DNA of 64,000 nt from Pseudoalteromonas luteoviolacea. GTDB taxonomy: Bacteria > Pseudomonadota > Gammaproteobacteria > Enterobacterales > Alteromonadaceae. The notes below the pieces were generated by a model. It saw only the letters and a program-made list of their open reading frames with translations, was not told the origin of the DNA and did not search any database. A program made the translations under genes and the position numbers. The DNA lies in the NCBI RefSeq assembly GCF_000814765.1, contig NZ_JWIC01000004.1:682001-746000 (forward strand). Reading direction: 5' to 3'. Numbering within the stretch: position 1 is the first letter of the stretch; each line of letters begins with the position of its first letter. Below are positions 26,582-36,190 of this stretch, in pieces.

Positions 26582-27994
26582 GTGCTGTGGCTTTACTTGC
26601 ATTTTCCCCAGCTACAGTTAGATGGCTTGTTGGCGCAAAGTGCCCCGTTGCCGCCAACGATTATAGTATCTGATAAACAGCATGTTGTTGTGCAGTTGAA
26701 CGATGCTGCTCGGCAGCTAGGCGTCAAGATAGGTATGGGCCTTGGGGCGGCAGCTGCGATGAGTACTTCATTGTCTGTTTATGAGTTTAAAGTGGATCAT
26801 GAGCAACAGCGAGTAGAAGAGCTGGCTCAATGGTTGTATTTGGATACGGCTGACATTCATATTTCAGCGCCTTGCGGTTTATTGCTTAAAGTGTCTAATA
26901 TGTTGTCTTTGTATCCAAACTTGACCCACTACTTGGAAACCATTCAGGCACGGCTTTTGCCTCAAAATGTACAATATCATTATGGTCTAGGGCATTCGCC
27001 TTTGGCAGCGCAGCTGCTTGCTCAGGCTGGTTATGACAAAATAGATGAAGACAAGGCGTCCTTGTTTGCAGCAGTAGGTAAATTACCTATTGATGCTTTG
27101 ACGTTAAATACACGGCAAAAACAGCAGCTTTTGCGAGTTGGTATTAAATCTGTACAAGCGCTGTTGGATATCCCTTTGGTTGAATTGGGTAGGCGCTTTG
27201 ATACTGAGTTGGTGCAGTATGTTGGCAGGTTACAAGGTAAGCTCCATCATCCAGTTGAGTTTTATCAACCAACGGAGACATTTCAGCGTGACCTCATATT
27301 ACTATTTGAATTAGAAAATCTGACCTATTTAACAAAACCACTTTACACGTTACTACTACAACTTGAAGCATTCTTAAAGTTACGCGATAAATTGACGCTC
27401 GAAATCGTACTGACCTTGGTACAAAGGGATGCCGAATCGCTGTGTTTAAAAGTGGGCAGTGCACAAGGCGAGTACAGAGCTAAAAAATGGCAAGAGTTAT
27501 GTCAGCTTATGCTTGAGCGGACCCAGCTATCTGCGCCTTTGCAAGCCATTACGTTAAGAGTAGATGAGTTTTGTGAATCGCATAATCAAAATGAAGATTT
27601 ATTTTCAGAGCCAATCGGCACCATGACGCATGCAGGTTTGTTGAGTTTGTTGCGCGCAAAGCTTGGAGAGCAGGCGGTTTACGGAGTAACGGTCTTACCC
27701 GATGCGAGGCCTGAGTATGCAACGAGCCGATGTGAGCCAAGTGTACAGGCATTACACTCCTCTTTCACCGAGAACAAGGCCTCCTTACTTAGACCTAACT
27801 TTTTGCTTGCTCAAATCCAACCACTGCATGACAAAGTCACTCTATTGCAAGGGCCTGAGCGGATATCGACGGGGTGGTGGGATGGACATAATATCGAACG
27901 CGATTATTTTATTGCACAAGATGAGCAACTTAGGCGCTTATGGGTATTTAGAGATAGACAACAGCGTTGGTTTGTTCATGGGATCTTTAGTTAA
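26582..27994 (+). CDS. imuB: Y-family polymerase-like protein ImuB
   Basis: A 470-residue protein related to Y-family DNA polymerases, the hub of the ImuA-ImuB-DnaE2 mutasome. The GTG at 26582 gives the typical start 'MLWLYLHFPQLQLD' and is preceded by AAGGTAGG; an upstream in-frame ATG at 26552 lies inside imuA. Catalytic acidic residues of active Y-family enzymes are not apparent in the palm region, as known for ImuB. The C-terminal 'RISTGWWDG-IERDYFIAQDEQLRRLWVFRD' is the family's characteristic tail. Its stop overlaps the dnaE2 start (TAATG). Confidence 0.92.
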   Translation: MLWLYLHFPQLQLDGLLAQSAPLPPTIIVSDKQHVVVQLNDAARQLGVKIGMGLGAAAAMSTSLSVYEFKVDHEQQRVEELAQWLYLDTADIHISAPCGLLLKVSNMLSLYPNLTHYLETIQARLLPQNVQYHYGLGHSPLAAQLLAQAGYDKIDEDKASLFAAVGKLPIDALTLNTRQKQQLLRVGIKSVQALLDIPLVELGRRFDTELVQYVGRLQGKLHHPVEFYQPTETFQRDLILLFELENLTYLTKPLYTLLLQLEAFLKLRDKLTLEIVLTLVQRDAESLCLKVGSAQGEYRAKKWQELCQLMLERTQLSAPLQAITLRVDEFCESHNQNEDLFSEPIGTMTHAGLLSLLRAKLGEQAVYGVTVLPDARPEYATSRCEPSVQALHSSFTENKASLLRPNFLLAQIQPLHDKVTLLQGPERISTGWWDGHNIERDYFIAQDEQLRRLWVFRDRQQRWFVHGIFS

Positions 27995-30900
27995 TGCGGT
28001 ATGCAGAGCTATTTTGTCAAAGTAACTTTTCTTTTTTAGAAGGTGCCTCTTCCCCTGAAGAACTGGTTAAGCAAGCGCACTTTTTAGGCTACTCAGCATT
28101 GGCAGTCACAGATGAATGCTCATTGGCGGGGGTTGTGCGTGCGCACACTTTGATAAAAAACACCGAGCTGGATTTAAAACTGATAGTTGGTAGTGTGCTG
28201 TGTTTTGAATCACTCAAAGTGGTCCTACTTTGTCCAAATAAAGCGGCTTATAGTGAGTTATGTCGAGTGATCAGCAATGCCAGACGCCGTGCCAATAAAG
28301 GGGCGTATCAACTTGAAAAGTGGGACTTACTGTCTTTAAAGCATTGCTTTATTTTGTGGTTACCTCAGGGTGAGCACGAAGATGCGCAGTGGGGAGCTTG
28401 GTTAAAGCGATATCACCCAAATCGTAGCTGGATAGGTATGCAAAGAGAGCTTAGCAACCTTGAAAGACAACATATTAAACATTGTGAAATGCTCTCTGAG
28501 CGATGTGACATACCTATATGTGCCCTTGGTGCAGTGTTAATGCACTGTGCAAATAGAATTCGGCTTCAACATGTTTTGACGGCAATTAAAGCCAATCAAA
28601 GTGTTGAGGAATGTAAAGGTCAGCTGTTAGTGAACTGTGAGCGCTCAATGCGTACTAAGGATAAGATAGCTAAGTTATTCAAGTCATCTTGGTTGCAGGA
28701 AACAAACACAATAGCCAATCTATGCCATTTTAATTTAGATGAGTTGCGATATCAGTATCCGAGCGAATTAGTGCCACAGGGTAAAACGGCCATGCAATAT
28801 CTTCGTGAACTTGTAGCGCAAGGTACACAACGTAGGTTTGTCGATGGCGTTCCCTCAGACATTGCAAAAACCATAAAAAAAGAATTGGAACTTATTGAGG
28901 AGCTGGATTATCCGTATTTCTTTTTAACCATTTATGACATCGTTATGTACGCTAAGTCGCAAGGTATTTTATACCAAGGTAGGGGATCTGCGGCTAACTC
29001 GGTGGTTTGTTATTGTTTGGAGATCACGGCGGTTGATCCGCGTCAAGTGGCCGTATTATTTGAACGTTTTATTAGTCGTGAACGCAATGAGCCACCAGAT
29101 ATTGATGTTGATTTTGAGCATCAAAGGCGCGAAGAAGTCATCCAATATATTTACCAAAAATATGGGCGTAAACGCGCGGCGTTGGCCGCCACAGTGATCA
29201 CCTATCGATTTAAAAGTGCAGTTCGGGATGTTGGTAAAGCCCTTGGGATCAGTGAGTCACAACTGACATATTTCATTAAAAATGTTAATCGTCGTGATCG
29301 AAGTTTGAACTGGCAAGCGCAAATTATTGAGTTGGGGTTGGAGCCCAGTTCGTTAAAAGGGGCGCAATTTATTGAGCTGATCACTGACATTATGGGGTTT
29401 CCTAGGCATTTATCTCAGCATGTAGGTGGCTTTGTTATTTCAGCAGGCCCTCTGCATGACTTGGTTCCGGTTGAAAATGCATCCATGCCAGAGCGCACAG
29501 TGATCCAGTGGGATAAAGATGATCTTGAAAGTCTTGCGCTGTTAAAAGTCGATGTATTGGCTCTGGGGATGCTCAGTGCTATCAGAAAAACATTTGAAAT
29601 GGTGTATCAGCACACAGGGCGTAGTTTAAGCATTGCTTATTTAACACAACGTCAAGATGACCCTAAAGTTTATGAAATGATTCAAAAAGCAGACACTGTA
29701 GGCGTATTCCAAATTGAGTCTCGTGCGCAAATGAGTATGCTTCCTAGGTTAAAACCGCGCTGTTACTATGATTTAGTGGTGCAAATAGCCATCGTTCGTC
29801 CTGGCCCTATTCAAGGCGATATGGTTCACCCTTTTTTGAAGCGTCGCAATGGTGAAGAAGCTGTATCTTATCCCTCTGAAGCTGTAAAAGCCGTACTTGA
29901 ACGTACGCTTGGGGTACCTATTTTTCAAGAGCAAGTCATTAAACTCGCAATGGTCGCGGCTGGCTTTACTGGTGGCGAAGCGGACCAGTTACGACGCGCC
30001 ATGGCATCTTGGAAAAAAACTGGCGAGTTGATGCAGTTCAAAGATAAATTACTCAAAGGCATGACAGAAAGAGGCTATGAGCACCAATTTGCAGAGCGTA
30101 TTTTTGAGCAGATCTGCGGGTTTGGTGAGTATGGCTTTCCAGAGAGTCATTCGGCATCTTTCGCAGTACTGGCATACGCGTCTTCTTGGCTAAAGCTTTA
30201 TTATCCAGCCATGTTTTATGCTTCTTTGCTTAATAGCTTACCAATGGGGTTTTATAGTGCATCCCAATTACTTCAGGATGCAAAACGCCACGATGTTTTT
30301 ATTTTGCCTGTATGTGTAAACCACTCTAGTTATGAGCACACAGTTCATCAAGTTGAAGGTCAGTGGGCGATCCGTTTGGGGTTGAAGATCATTAAAGGGC
30401 TAAGGCAGTCGATAGCGAATTTAATCGTTGAAAAGCGTCCAAACAATGGCTACTCAAGTGTTCAGAGTGTGTCTAAATTAGGTGTCGATAAGGGAGCGCT
30501 TGAACGACTTGCATCGGCAAATGCGTTGAGGGACTTTAGCCAAGATAGGTATGCAGCTCGTTGGCAGTTAATGAACCAAGAAGTCACCTTGCCGCTGTTT
30601 ACTGACTTACCTTCTAAACAAACAGCAGATATTCAATCACCGAGCGATTTTGAAACGTTATTAGAAGATCATACTGCCATGGGAATAAGTTTGAACAAAC
30701 ACCCGATCACTTTATTGGATGAGAGGGGAGAACTTGGTGTATTTACAAGAATGAATGAGCTTTGCAAAAAAGCGCATAAAAGTATGGTTACTGTGGTTGG
30801 TGTGGTCACAGGAAAGCAATCTCCAGGGACTGCAGCTGGTGTTACCTTTTTTACCCTTGAGGATGATACAGGGAATATCAATGTGGTGGTGTGGGCAGGG

Positions 30901-31062
30901 ACTGCTAGAGCTCAAAAGAAAGCTTATCTAGGTGCAAAGTTATTGGAAGTGAAAGGGATTGTTGAAAAAGAAGGCAATGTTATTCATGTTATTGCAGGAC
31001 GATTGATTGATAAAAGTCCACTTTTACAAGGTTTTGATACGCAATCGAGGCACTTTCATTAA
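27994..31062 (+). CDS. dnaE2: Error-prone DNA polymerase DnaE2
   Basis: A 1022-residue C-family polymerase responsible for SOS translesion synthesis. The N-terminal PHP domain ('YAELFCQSNFSFLEGASSPEE', 'LAVTDECSLAGVVRAH'), the palm with 'GRGSAANSVVCYCL' and the catalytic motif 'PPDIDVDFEH' (acidic residues 369, 371, 373), and a C-terminal OB-fold ('TAAGVTFFTLEDDTGNINVVVW') are all present in order. Length fits DnaE2 and is shorter than replicative DnaE. Third gene of the LexA-controlled operon. No intrinsic terminator is seen directly after it; a tandem repeat array begins 90 bases downstream. Confidence 0.95.
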   Translation: MRYAELFCQSNFSFLEGASSPEELVKQAHFLGYSALAVTDECSLAGVVRAHTLIKNTELDLKLIVGSVLCFESLKVVLLCPNKAAYSELCRVISNARRRANKGAYQLEKWDLLSLKHCFILWLPQGEHEDAQWGAWLKRYHPNRSWIGMQRELSNLERQHIKHCEMLSERCDIPICALGAVLMHCANRIRLQHVLTAIKANQSVEECKGQLLVNCERSMRTKDKIAKLFKSSWLQETNTIANLCHFNLDELRYQYPSELVPQGKTAMQYLRELVAQGTQRRFVDGVPSDIAKTIKKELELIEELDYPYFFLTIYDIVMYAKSQGILYQGRGSAANSVVCYCLEITAVDPRQVAVLFERFISRERNEPPDIDVDFEHQRREEVIQYIYQKYGRKRAALAATVITYRFKSAVRDVGKALGISESQLTYFIKNVNRRDRSLNWQAQIIELGLEPSSLKGAQFIELITDIMGFPRHLSQHVGGFVISAGPLHDLVPVENASMPERTVIQWDKDDLESLALLKVDVLALGMLSAIRKTFEMVYQHTGRSLSIAYLTQRQDDPKVYEMIQKADTVGVFQIESRAQMSMLPRLKPRCYYDLVVQIAIVRPGPIQGDMVHPFLKRRNGEEAVSYPSEAVKAVLERTLGVPIFQEQVIKLAMVAAGFTGGEADQLRRAMASWKKTGELMQFKDKLLKGMTERGYEHQFAERIFEQICGFGEYGFPESHSASFAVLAYASSWLKLYYPAMFYASLLNSLPMGFYSASQLLQDAKRHDVFILPVCVNHSSYEHTVHQVEGQWAIRLGLKIIKGLRQSIANLIVEKRPNNGYSSVQSVSKLGVDKGALERLASANALRDFSQDRYAARWQLMNQEVTLPLFTDLPSKQTADIQSPSDFETLLEDHTAMGISLNKHPITLLDERGELGVFTRMNELCKKAHKSMVTVVGVVTGKQSPGTAAGVTFFTLEDDTGNINVVVWAGTARAQKKAYLGAKLLEVKGIVEKEGNVIHVIAGRLIDKSPLLQGFDTQSRHFH

Positions 31063-31152
31063 ACTTTTTAAAATTAATTGGCTTAGCATGTTATTTTTTG
31101 TTTTTTGTTGCGTTTATTGAATTAAATCAAAAGGGTCATCACCGCTTCAGAC

Positions 31153-31704
31153 GGCAGGACTCGTTTTGATAGAAACGGCAGGACTCGTTTTGAAAGAAAC
31201 GGCAGGACTCGTTTTGATAGAAACGGCAGGACTCGTTTTGATAGCAGCGGCAGGACTCGTTTTGATAGCAGCGGCAGGACTCGTTTTGATAGAAACGGCA
31301 GGACTCGTTTTGATAGAAACGGCAGGGCTCGTTTTGATAGAAACGGCAGGACTCGTTTTGATAGAAACGGCAGGGCTCGTTTTGATAGCAGCGACAGGAC
31401 TCGTTTTGATAGCAGCGACAGGACTCGTTTTGATAGAAACGACAGGACTCGTTTTGATAAAAACGGCAGGACTCGTTTTGATAGAAACGGCAGGACTCGT
31501 TTTGATAGCAGCGACAGGACTCGTTTTGATAGAAACGACAGGACTCGTTTTGATAAAAACGACAGGACTCGTTTTGATAGCAGCGACAGGACTCGTTTTG
31601 ATAGCAGCGATAGGACTCGCTTTGATAGCAGCGACAGGACTCGTTTTGATAGAAACGACAGGACTCGTTTTGATAGAAACGACAGGACTCGTTTTGACAG
31701 AGAG
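31153..31704. repeat. 24-bp tandem repeat array, 23 copies
   Basis: Twenty-three head-to-tail units of exactly 24 bases with no spacers. The unit begins GGCAGGACTCGTTTTG and ends in an 8-base tail that is usually ATAGAAAC but ATAGCAGC in eight copies and ATAAAAAC in two. Copies 1-10, 14 and 15 start GGCA, the others GACA (copy 20 GATA). Since 24 is divisible by three, several frames on both strands stay open as 8-residue repeats, but the unit differences change amino acids in these frames and no Shine-Dalgarno is seen. AAACG at one junction can pair with CGTTT of the next unit. Function unknown. Confidence 0.95.
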
Positions 31705-31721
31705 CGACATGGCTTGTTTCT

Positions 31722-31798
31722 CAAAGTGGGCGAAAGGATCCGTTTAGCAAATTAAACCAATGATCCGTAGCTTAAAGTGAACGAAAGGACTCGTTTTA
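31722..31798. repeat. Degenerate relatives of the 24-bp unit
   Basis: Two copies of an approximate 25-base motif, 'CAAAGTGGGCGAAAGGATC' continuing into CGTTTA (31722-31746) and its relative starting TTAAAGTGAACGAAAGGAC and continuing into TCGTTTTA (31772-31798). Their GAAAGGAYYCGTTT core resembles the array unit, so they may be decayed or ancestral copies. Confidence 0.6.
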
Positions 31799-31849
31799 CT
31801 TAATAAAGTGAGTATGCTGTCTTGTTTAAAGTCAGTATAGGAGTCATGA

Positions 31850-32149
31850 GTGTCTGATATTATACGTGAAGTGATTGCGACAGTGCTGTTTATTATTGCC
31901 TTAGTCGCTTCGTATATCCTTTTTACGGATAACTTTAACCTGCTATTTTGCGCATTAATACCCTTTTGTTTTTTAAGCGCCTATCTTATTTGGCCAAGAC
32001 GAGAAAACCAGGGTAAAGATTCGACTGTGTTGGATGTTATTTACACGATTATTTCGTTTCCAGTGGACTGTGTCGTTAGGGTCTCACGTTTGCTATACCG
32101 TTTTTTAAGCTTTATGGCTGGAGGTAAAGACGGAGGTGGATTTGACTAA
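31850..32149 (+). CDS. Small membrane protein, unknown function
   Basis: A 99-residue protein with two clear membrane helices (about 8-25 and 28-48), a loop with 'WPRRENQGKDS', a third amphipathic or membrane segment (about 60-85) and a Gly-rich tail 'GGKDGGGFD'. The start is GTG 31850 with TAGGAG just upstream (31838-31843); the overlapping ATG at 31846 runs into a stop after three codons. I do not recognise the family. It sits between the repeat array and the sensor kinase gene. Confidence 0.65.
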   Translation: MSDIIREVIATVLFIIALVASYILFTDNFNLLFCALIPFCFLSAYLIWPRRENQGKDSTVLDVIYTIISFPVDCVVRVSRLLYRFLSFMAGGKDGGGFD

Positions 32150-32268
32150 ATTGTTGTGCCAAGCATGACATCTCCATTTTGTGATTTCTTTCCAACTTTT
32201 CATCCCTTATCTATACTCAATGACTATGCAAGCTTTACCTTCGTTGAACCTTTCAAGCGGATATTGCA

Positions 32269-35200
32269 GTGAATGCCGGTGTGACCTTACGAATTATAAT
32301 TTGTCTTTTTATTACACTGAATGTGTGCTTTTCTTCTATTGCTTTAGCTAATACACAGAAAAATTTGGATGCAGGTCAGGGCGCGTTTTTTGATTTAGGT
32401 GAACTGATTTTTCAACAGGTTGGAGATAGCGAAAAAATCCCTAAGGGCGTGATCACGGCAATGACCCAAGATAGCAGAGGGTTTATTTGGATTGGTACTC
32501 AGTTTGGGCTTATTCGCTACGATGGTTATCGTTTCAAACGTTTTGGGCACAACCCTCAAGACCCTAGCTCTTTACCCGGCAATTTTGTCCGTGCTCTGTG
32601 GGCCGGCCAAAATGGTAAATTGTGGATCGGTACTTTTTCTGACGGGGTCGCTATGTTTGATCCTAATAACAATCAGTTTCATCATTATAAGTATGATGCA
32701 GCCAACACAAATAGCTTATCAAATAACAATATTCGTGCATTGGTCGGAGACAATCAAGGCAATATTTTTATTGCCAGTAATGATGGGTTAGATCACATAG
32801 ATAGCGCAACAGGAAAGGTGACAAGGTTAGACAATATATTGGGGTGTGATGAACCTTTAAAAACCTCCCGTATGCGCTCAGTGCTTCTAGGAGAAAATCG
32901 TACACTTTGGTTAGGTACACAGCTCGGACTGTGTCAAATTACGCTACCTTATCCGATATCTCATAATATCAAGCCAGGCTCGCCAGCACTGACTGGCAAA
33001 ACCTATGGTGCATTTAATGGCAAAAATGTGTTTCGACTTTATTTGGCGGACGATAATGCTGTTTGGGTTGGTACAACGGATGATGGTGCGGCTAAGGTGA
33101 GTACCAATGACAATATAGTGGAATGGGTATCACACACGCCTAATAACCTAAAGTCATTAAGCCATCATTGGGTGAATGGTATTGTTCAACCAGCCTCTGA
33201 TGAAATCTGGCTAAGCACATCAGGTGGTGGGATCACTGTCGTTGATGCATCCTCAACGCGAGTAAAGCGACATATACGCCATGAACCTTTGAATGAATAT
33301 AGCATTCCCCTAGATACTATGGGGGCCATGCTGGTGGATGACTCTGGCGTTGTATGGGTCGGCACTTGGGGTGGTGGATTGAGTCGATATAACCCGCAAA
33401 ACGGAGCATTTAGAAAGTTTGTGCGCGGCCTTGATAGCACAAATATGTTGACACATGAAGATGTAAGATCGTTTGTAGAGCTCAATAATGGTCAAATTTG
33501 GGTGGGAACAGCGCAATCAGGTATTGATATCATTTCACCTCAATTAGGCGTTATTGGCGGTTTCAGGCCCGAGCCAGAGAACCCCAAGGCGTTAGCGGAA
33601 GGCTATGTGCGTGTGATGCGGCAAACCAGCGATGGCAGTGTGTGGGTTGGCACGACGAACAAAGGGCTTCATCGCTATGACTTTGTACAGCAGCGATTTT
33701 TTCGCTACAACACAGCCGACGGTTTGCCAAGTATACAAATCGTTACGTTACAAGAGACTCCTGGAGATAAGCTCTGGGTTGGGACCGGCGAAGGGGTCGC
33801 GCTGATAAATACGCACACCAATCAAGTTGAGGATATTTCTGATTTTTCAGGGAGTGAACTCTTTATGGGTAAGTCGATTTTAAGCTTTGCCTACGATCAT
33901 AATGACAGACTTTGGGTTGGTACGCGTAATGGGCTTTTGGTGATATTCATCAAAGCTAAAAAAGTACTCGAAATTAGTCTTGAAGCGGATACCACCACTA
34001 CTTTATCTGATAACTATATAAATAGCTTGCTACTAGATAGTCAGCAAAATTTGATTGTCGCGACGCCGCACGGTTTAGATCGTTTGGTTAATTTTAATGG
34101 CCGTTATGCTGAGTTTGAATCATTAAATACCTTGGTTGGTAGGCCTGTGGGCACCGCAGGAAACTTGCTCGAAGACGCACAGGGGCGCATTTGGAATGGT
34201 TATGGTTGGCTAGATCCAAATCAGGGCACATGGCAAAACTTAGCGCGAGCAGACGATTGGGATGTGGGTACCATGTGGACTGGCTCTTACATCAAGCTTC
34301 GTGATGGCACCATGCTGTTTGGTGGGACGAAAGGCATATTATTAATGCGCCCATTACTTTGGCAAAGTTGGCAATATCAGCCGAAACTCGTGATCAGTGA
34401 GTTAGAAATTGATAATCAAGTCATTCCAATCCCTGAACAACTCGTATTACCTGCCGATACGAAGAGCTTCTCTATTGAGTTTGCAGCCTTAGACTTTACG
34501 TCTCCTGAGCACAATTTGTATGCCTATAAACTCGAAGGGTTTGATGAAAAGTGGATTTACACTGATGCATCTAAACGCCGAATAACTTATACCCGTCTGC
34601 CACCAGGTAATTATCACCTACACATCAAAGGGAGCAATCGCAAAGGCAACTGGAGCGACCATCAAATTGATTTGCTCATCGTGCAACAGCCTAAATGGTT
34701 TGAAACTATTTGGATAAAGCTGTCGCTATTTGTATTGATTGCACTGGCATTTTATGGTTTTTACCGCTGGCGCGTGAAAGAGCTGAAGCAACAACAAATG
34801 GCGCTTGATTCTTTGGTCCAGTCTCGCACCGAGAATATTTCTATGCTTGGTAAAATTGGCCAAGAGATCACCTCAACGTTGCATCTTGGCTCAGTCTTAG
34901 AGCGGGTCTATAAGCACGTTAATGAGTTGATGAACGCCGATGTATTTGTCGTTGGCATTTTGGATGCACCAGGGCAGCGGATCTTATGTCAATTGGCGAT
35001 TGAGCAAGGTGAAAAGTTGCCTCCTTTTGAATATTCATTGACTGACTTACGTCGTCCAGCTGTTTGGTGTATCAATAATCAAAGCGAGCTTGTTATTAAT
35101 CGCGTAGAAGAGTTGAAGCTGTACGTTGAATATGTTGCTGCCCCCGTCAGCGGCGCGAACACCGAGTCTTTAATTTATTTACCTTTACTGATTGATAAAC

Positions 35201-36150
35201 AAGTTTTGGGTTGTATCACTGTACAGAGCTTCAAAAAATCAGCATTCAGTGACAATGATGTTCAAATGTTACGTACCATTGCTAATTACACAGCGATTGC
35301 ACTGGCCAATGCGGAGTCTGTAGAGAAGTTAGAATCGACTTTTGCGCAGCTAAAAGAGGCCCATGAAAATCTTCAGCAAACACAAGATCAATTGGTTCAA
35401 CAGGAAAAAATGGCGGGCTTGGGGCGTTTAGTTTCAGGTGTTGCCCATGAGATTAATACGCCGTTAGGGATAAGCATTACGGCAAGTTCCCATGCGATGA
35501 AAGAGCTGGGTGAATGCCAAGGACTATTTGATAGCAGTAAGCTGACAAAGAATAAGCTGCATGCATTCTTAGAGGTGATGAATGAGAGTTTGTACTTACT
35601 TGAGTCAAACTTATCTCGAGCTGCACAGTTGGTTAAAAACTTTAAACAAGTTGCAGTAGATCAGTCCATAGAGGAACGTGGGGAGGTGAATTTGGGCCAA
35701 TACCTCGAAGATACCCTGATGAGCTTAAAGCCAAAATGGAAGCATACTGAGATAGTGGTTGAGACAGATTTTGATGACAGCACGGTACTCTCTACTTATC
35801 CTGGCGCATTTGCTCAGGTGCTGACAAATCTGATTGAAAATGCCGTACGGCATGGCTTTGAAGAGGGTAAAAAAGCGGGCAAAATTGACATCAGTTTACA
35901 ACGTACGGCATCTCATATTGAGTGGTGCTTTGAGGATAATGGCGTGGGTATGAGTAAGGAGACGTTAGCAAAGGTGTTTGACCCATTTTATACTACAAGG
36001 CGCAGTGCTGGCGGAACCGGTTTGGGCATGCATATCGTGTATAATATTGTGACGCAAAAACTGCATGGTGAAATTACCTGTCACAGCGCGCACAATCAAG
36101 GGTGCCGATTTGTCATTAAACTACCAATACGCAATTCAAGTGTAAATTAA
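32269..36150 (+). CDS. Propeller-type sensor histidine kinase (Reg_prop, Y_Y_Y, GAF, HisKA, HATPase)
   Basis: A 1293-residue membrane sensor. After a signal peptide (1-27) come two seven-bladed-type propellers built of 'G-IWIGT-GGLSRYN' repeats (about 55-700), a Y_Y_Y domain (about 735-800), one membrane helix (about 815-838), a GAF domain (about 870-1020), a dimerisation domain with phospho-acceptor His1060 ('GVAHEINTPLG') and an ATPase domain with 'NLIENAVRHG' and 'DNGVGMSKETL-KVFDPFYTT'. Unlike HTCS hybrids it has no receiver or DNA-binding domain, and no response regulator is adjacent. Related sensors often detect oligosaccharides. The GTG start has only a weak Shine-Dalgarno. Confidence 0.92.
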   Translation: MNAGVTLRIIICLFITLNVCFSSIALANTQKNLDAGQGAFFDLGELIFQQVGDSEKIPKGVITAMTQDSRGFIWIGTQFGLIRYDGYRFKRFGHNPQDPSSLPGNFVRALWAGQNGKLWIGTFSDGVAMFDPNNNQFHHYKYDAANTNSLSNNNIRALVGDNQGNIFIASNDGLDHIDSATGKVTRLDNILGCDEPLKTSRMRSVLLGENRTLWLGTQLGLCQITLPYPISHNIKPGSPALTGKTYGAFNGKNVFRLYLADDNAVWVGTTDDGAAKVSTNDNIVEWVSHTPNNLKSLSHHWVNGIVQPASDEIWLSTSGGGITVVDASSTRVKRHIRHEPLNEYSIPLDTMGAMLVDDSGVVWVGTWGGGLSRYNPQNGAFRKFVRGLDSTNMLTHEDVRSFVELNNGQIWVGTAQSGIDIISPQLGVIGGFRPEPENPKALAEGYVRVMRQTSDGSVWVGTTNKGLHRYDFVQQRFFRYNTADGLPSIQIVTLQETPGDKLWVGTGEGVALINTHTNQVEDISDFSGSELFMGKSILSFAYDHNDRLWVGTRNGLLVIFIKAKKVLEISLEADTTTTLSDNYINSLLLDSQQNLIVATPHGLDRLVNFNGRYAEFESLNTLVGRPVGTAGNLLEDAQGRIWNGYGWLDPNQGTWQNLARADDWDVGTMWTGSYIKLRDGTMLFGGTKGILLMRPLLWQSWQYQPKLVISELEIDNQVIPIPEQLVLPADTKSFSIEFAALDFTSPEHNLYAYKLEGFDEKWIYTDASKRRITYTRLPPGNYHLHIKGSNRKGNWSDHQIDLLIVQQPKWFETIWIKLSLFVLIALAFYGFYRWRVKELKQQQMALDSLVQSRTENISMLGKIGQEITSTLHLGSVLERVYKHVNELMNADVFVVGILDAPGQRILCQLAIEQGEKLPPFEYSLTDLRRPAVWCINNQSELVINRVEELKLYVEYVAAPVSGANTESLIYLPLLIDKQVLGCITVQSFKKSAFSDNDVQMLRTIANYTAIALANAESVEKLESTFAQLKEAHENLQQTQDQLVQQEKMAGLGRLVSGVAHEINTPLGISITASSHAMKELGECQGLFDSSKLTKNKLHAFLEVMNESLYLLESNLSRAAQLVKNFKQVAVDQSIEERGEVNLGQYLEDTLMSLKPKWKHTEIVVETDFDDSTVLSTYPGAFAQVLTNLIENAVRHGFEEGKKAGKIDISLQRTASHIEWCFEDNGVGMSKETLAKVFDPFYTTRRSAGGTGLGMHIVYNIVTQKLHGEITCHSAHNQGCRFVIKLPIRNSSVN

Positions 36151-36190
36151 GTGACAAATCGACCCCGTATATTTTCGTGAAGTTAATGAT

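Noticed and set aside
31153..31704. CRISPR array
   Set aside because: Units are directly adjacent with no unique spacers, and no cas genes are near.
31122..31747. Long open frames on both strands through the 24-bp array
   Set aside because: They stay open because the period is a multiple of three. Unit differences change amino acids in these frames, and none has a good ribosome site.
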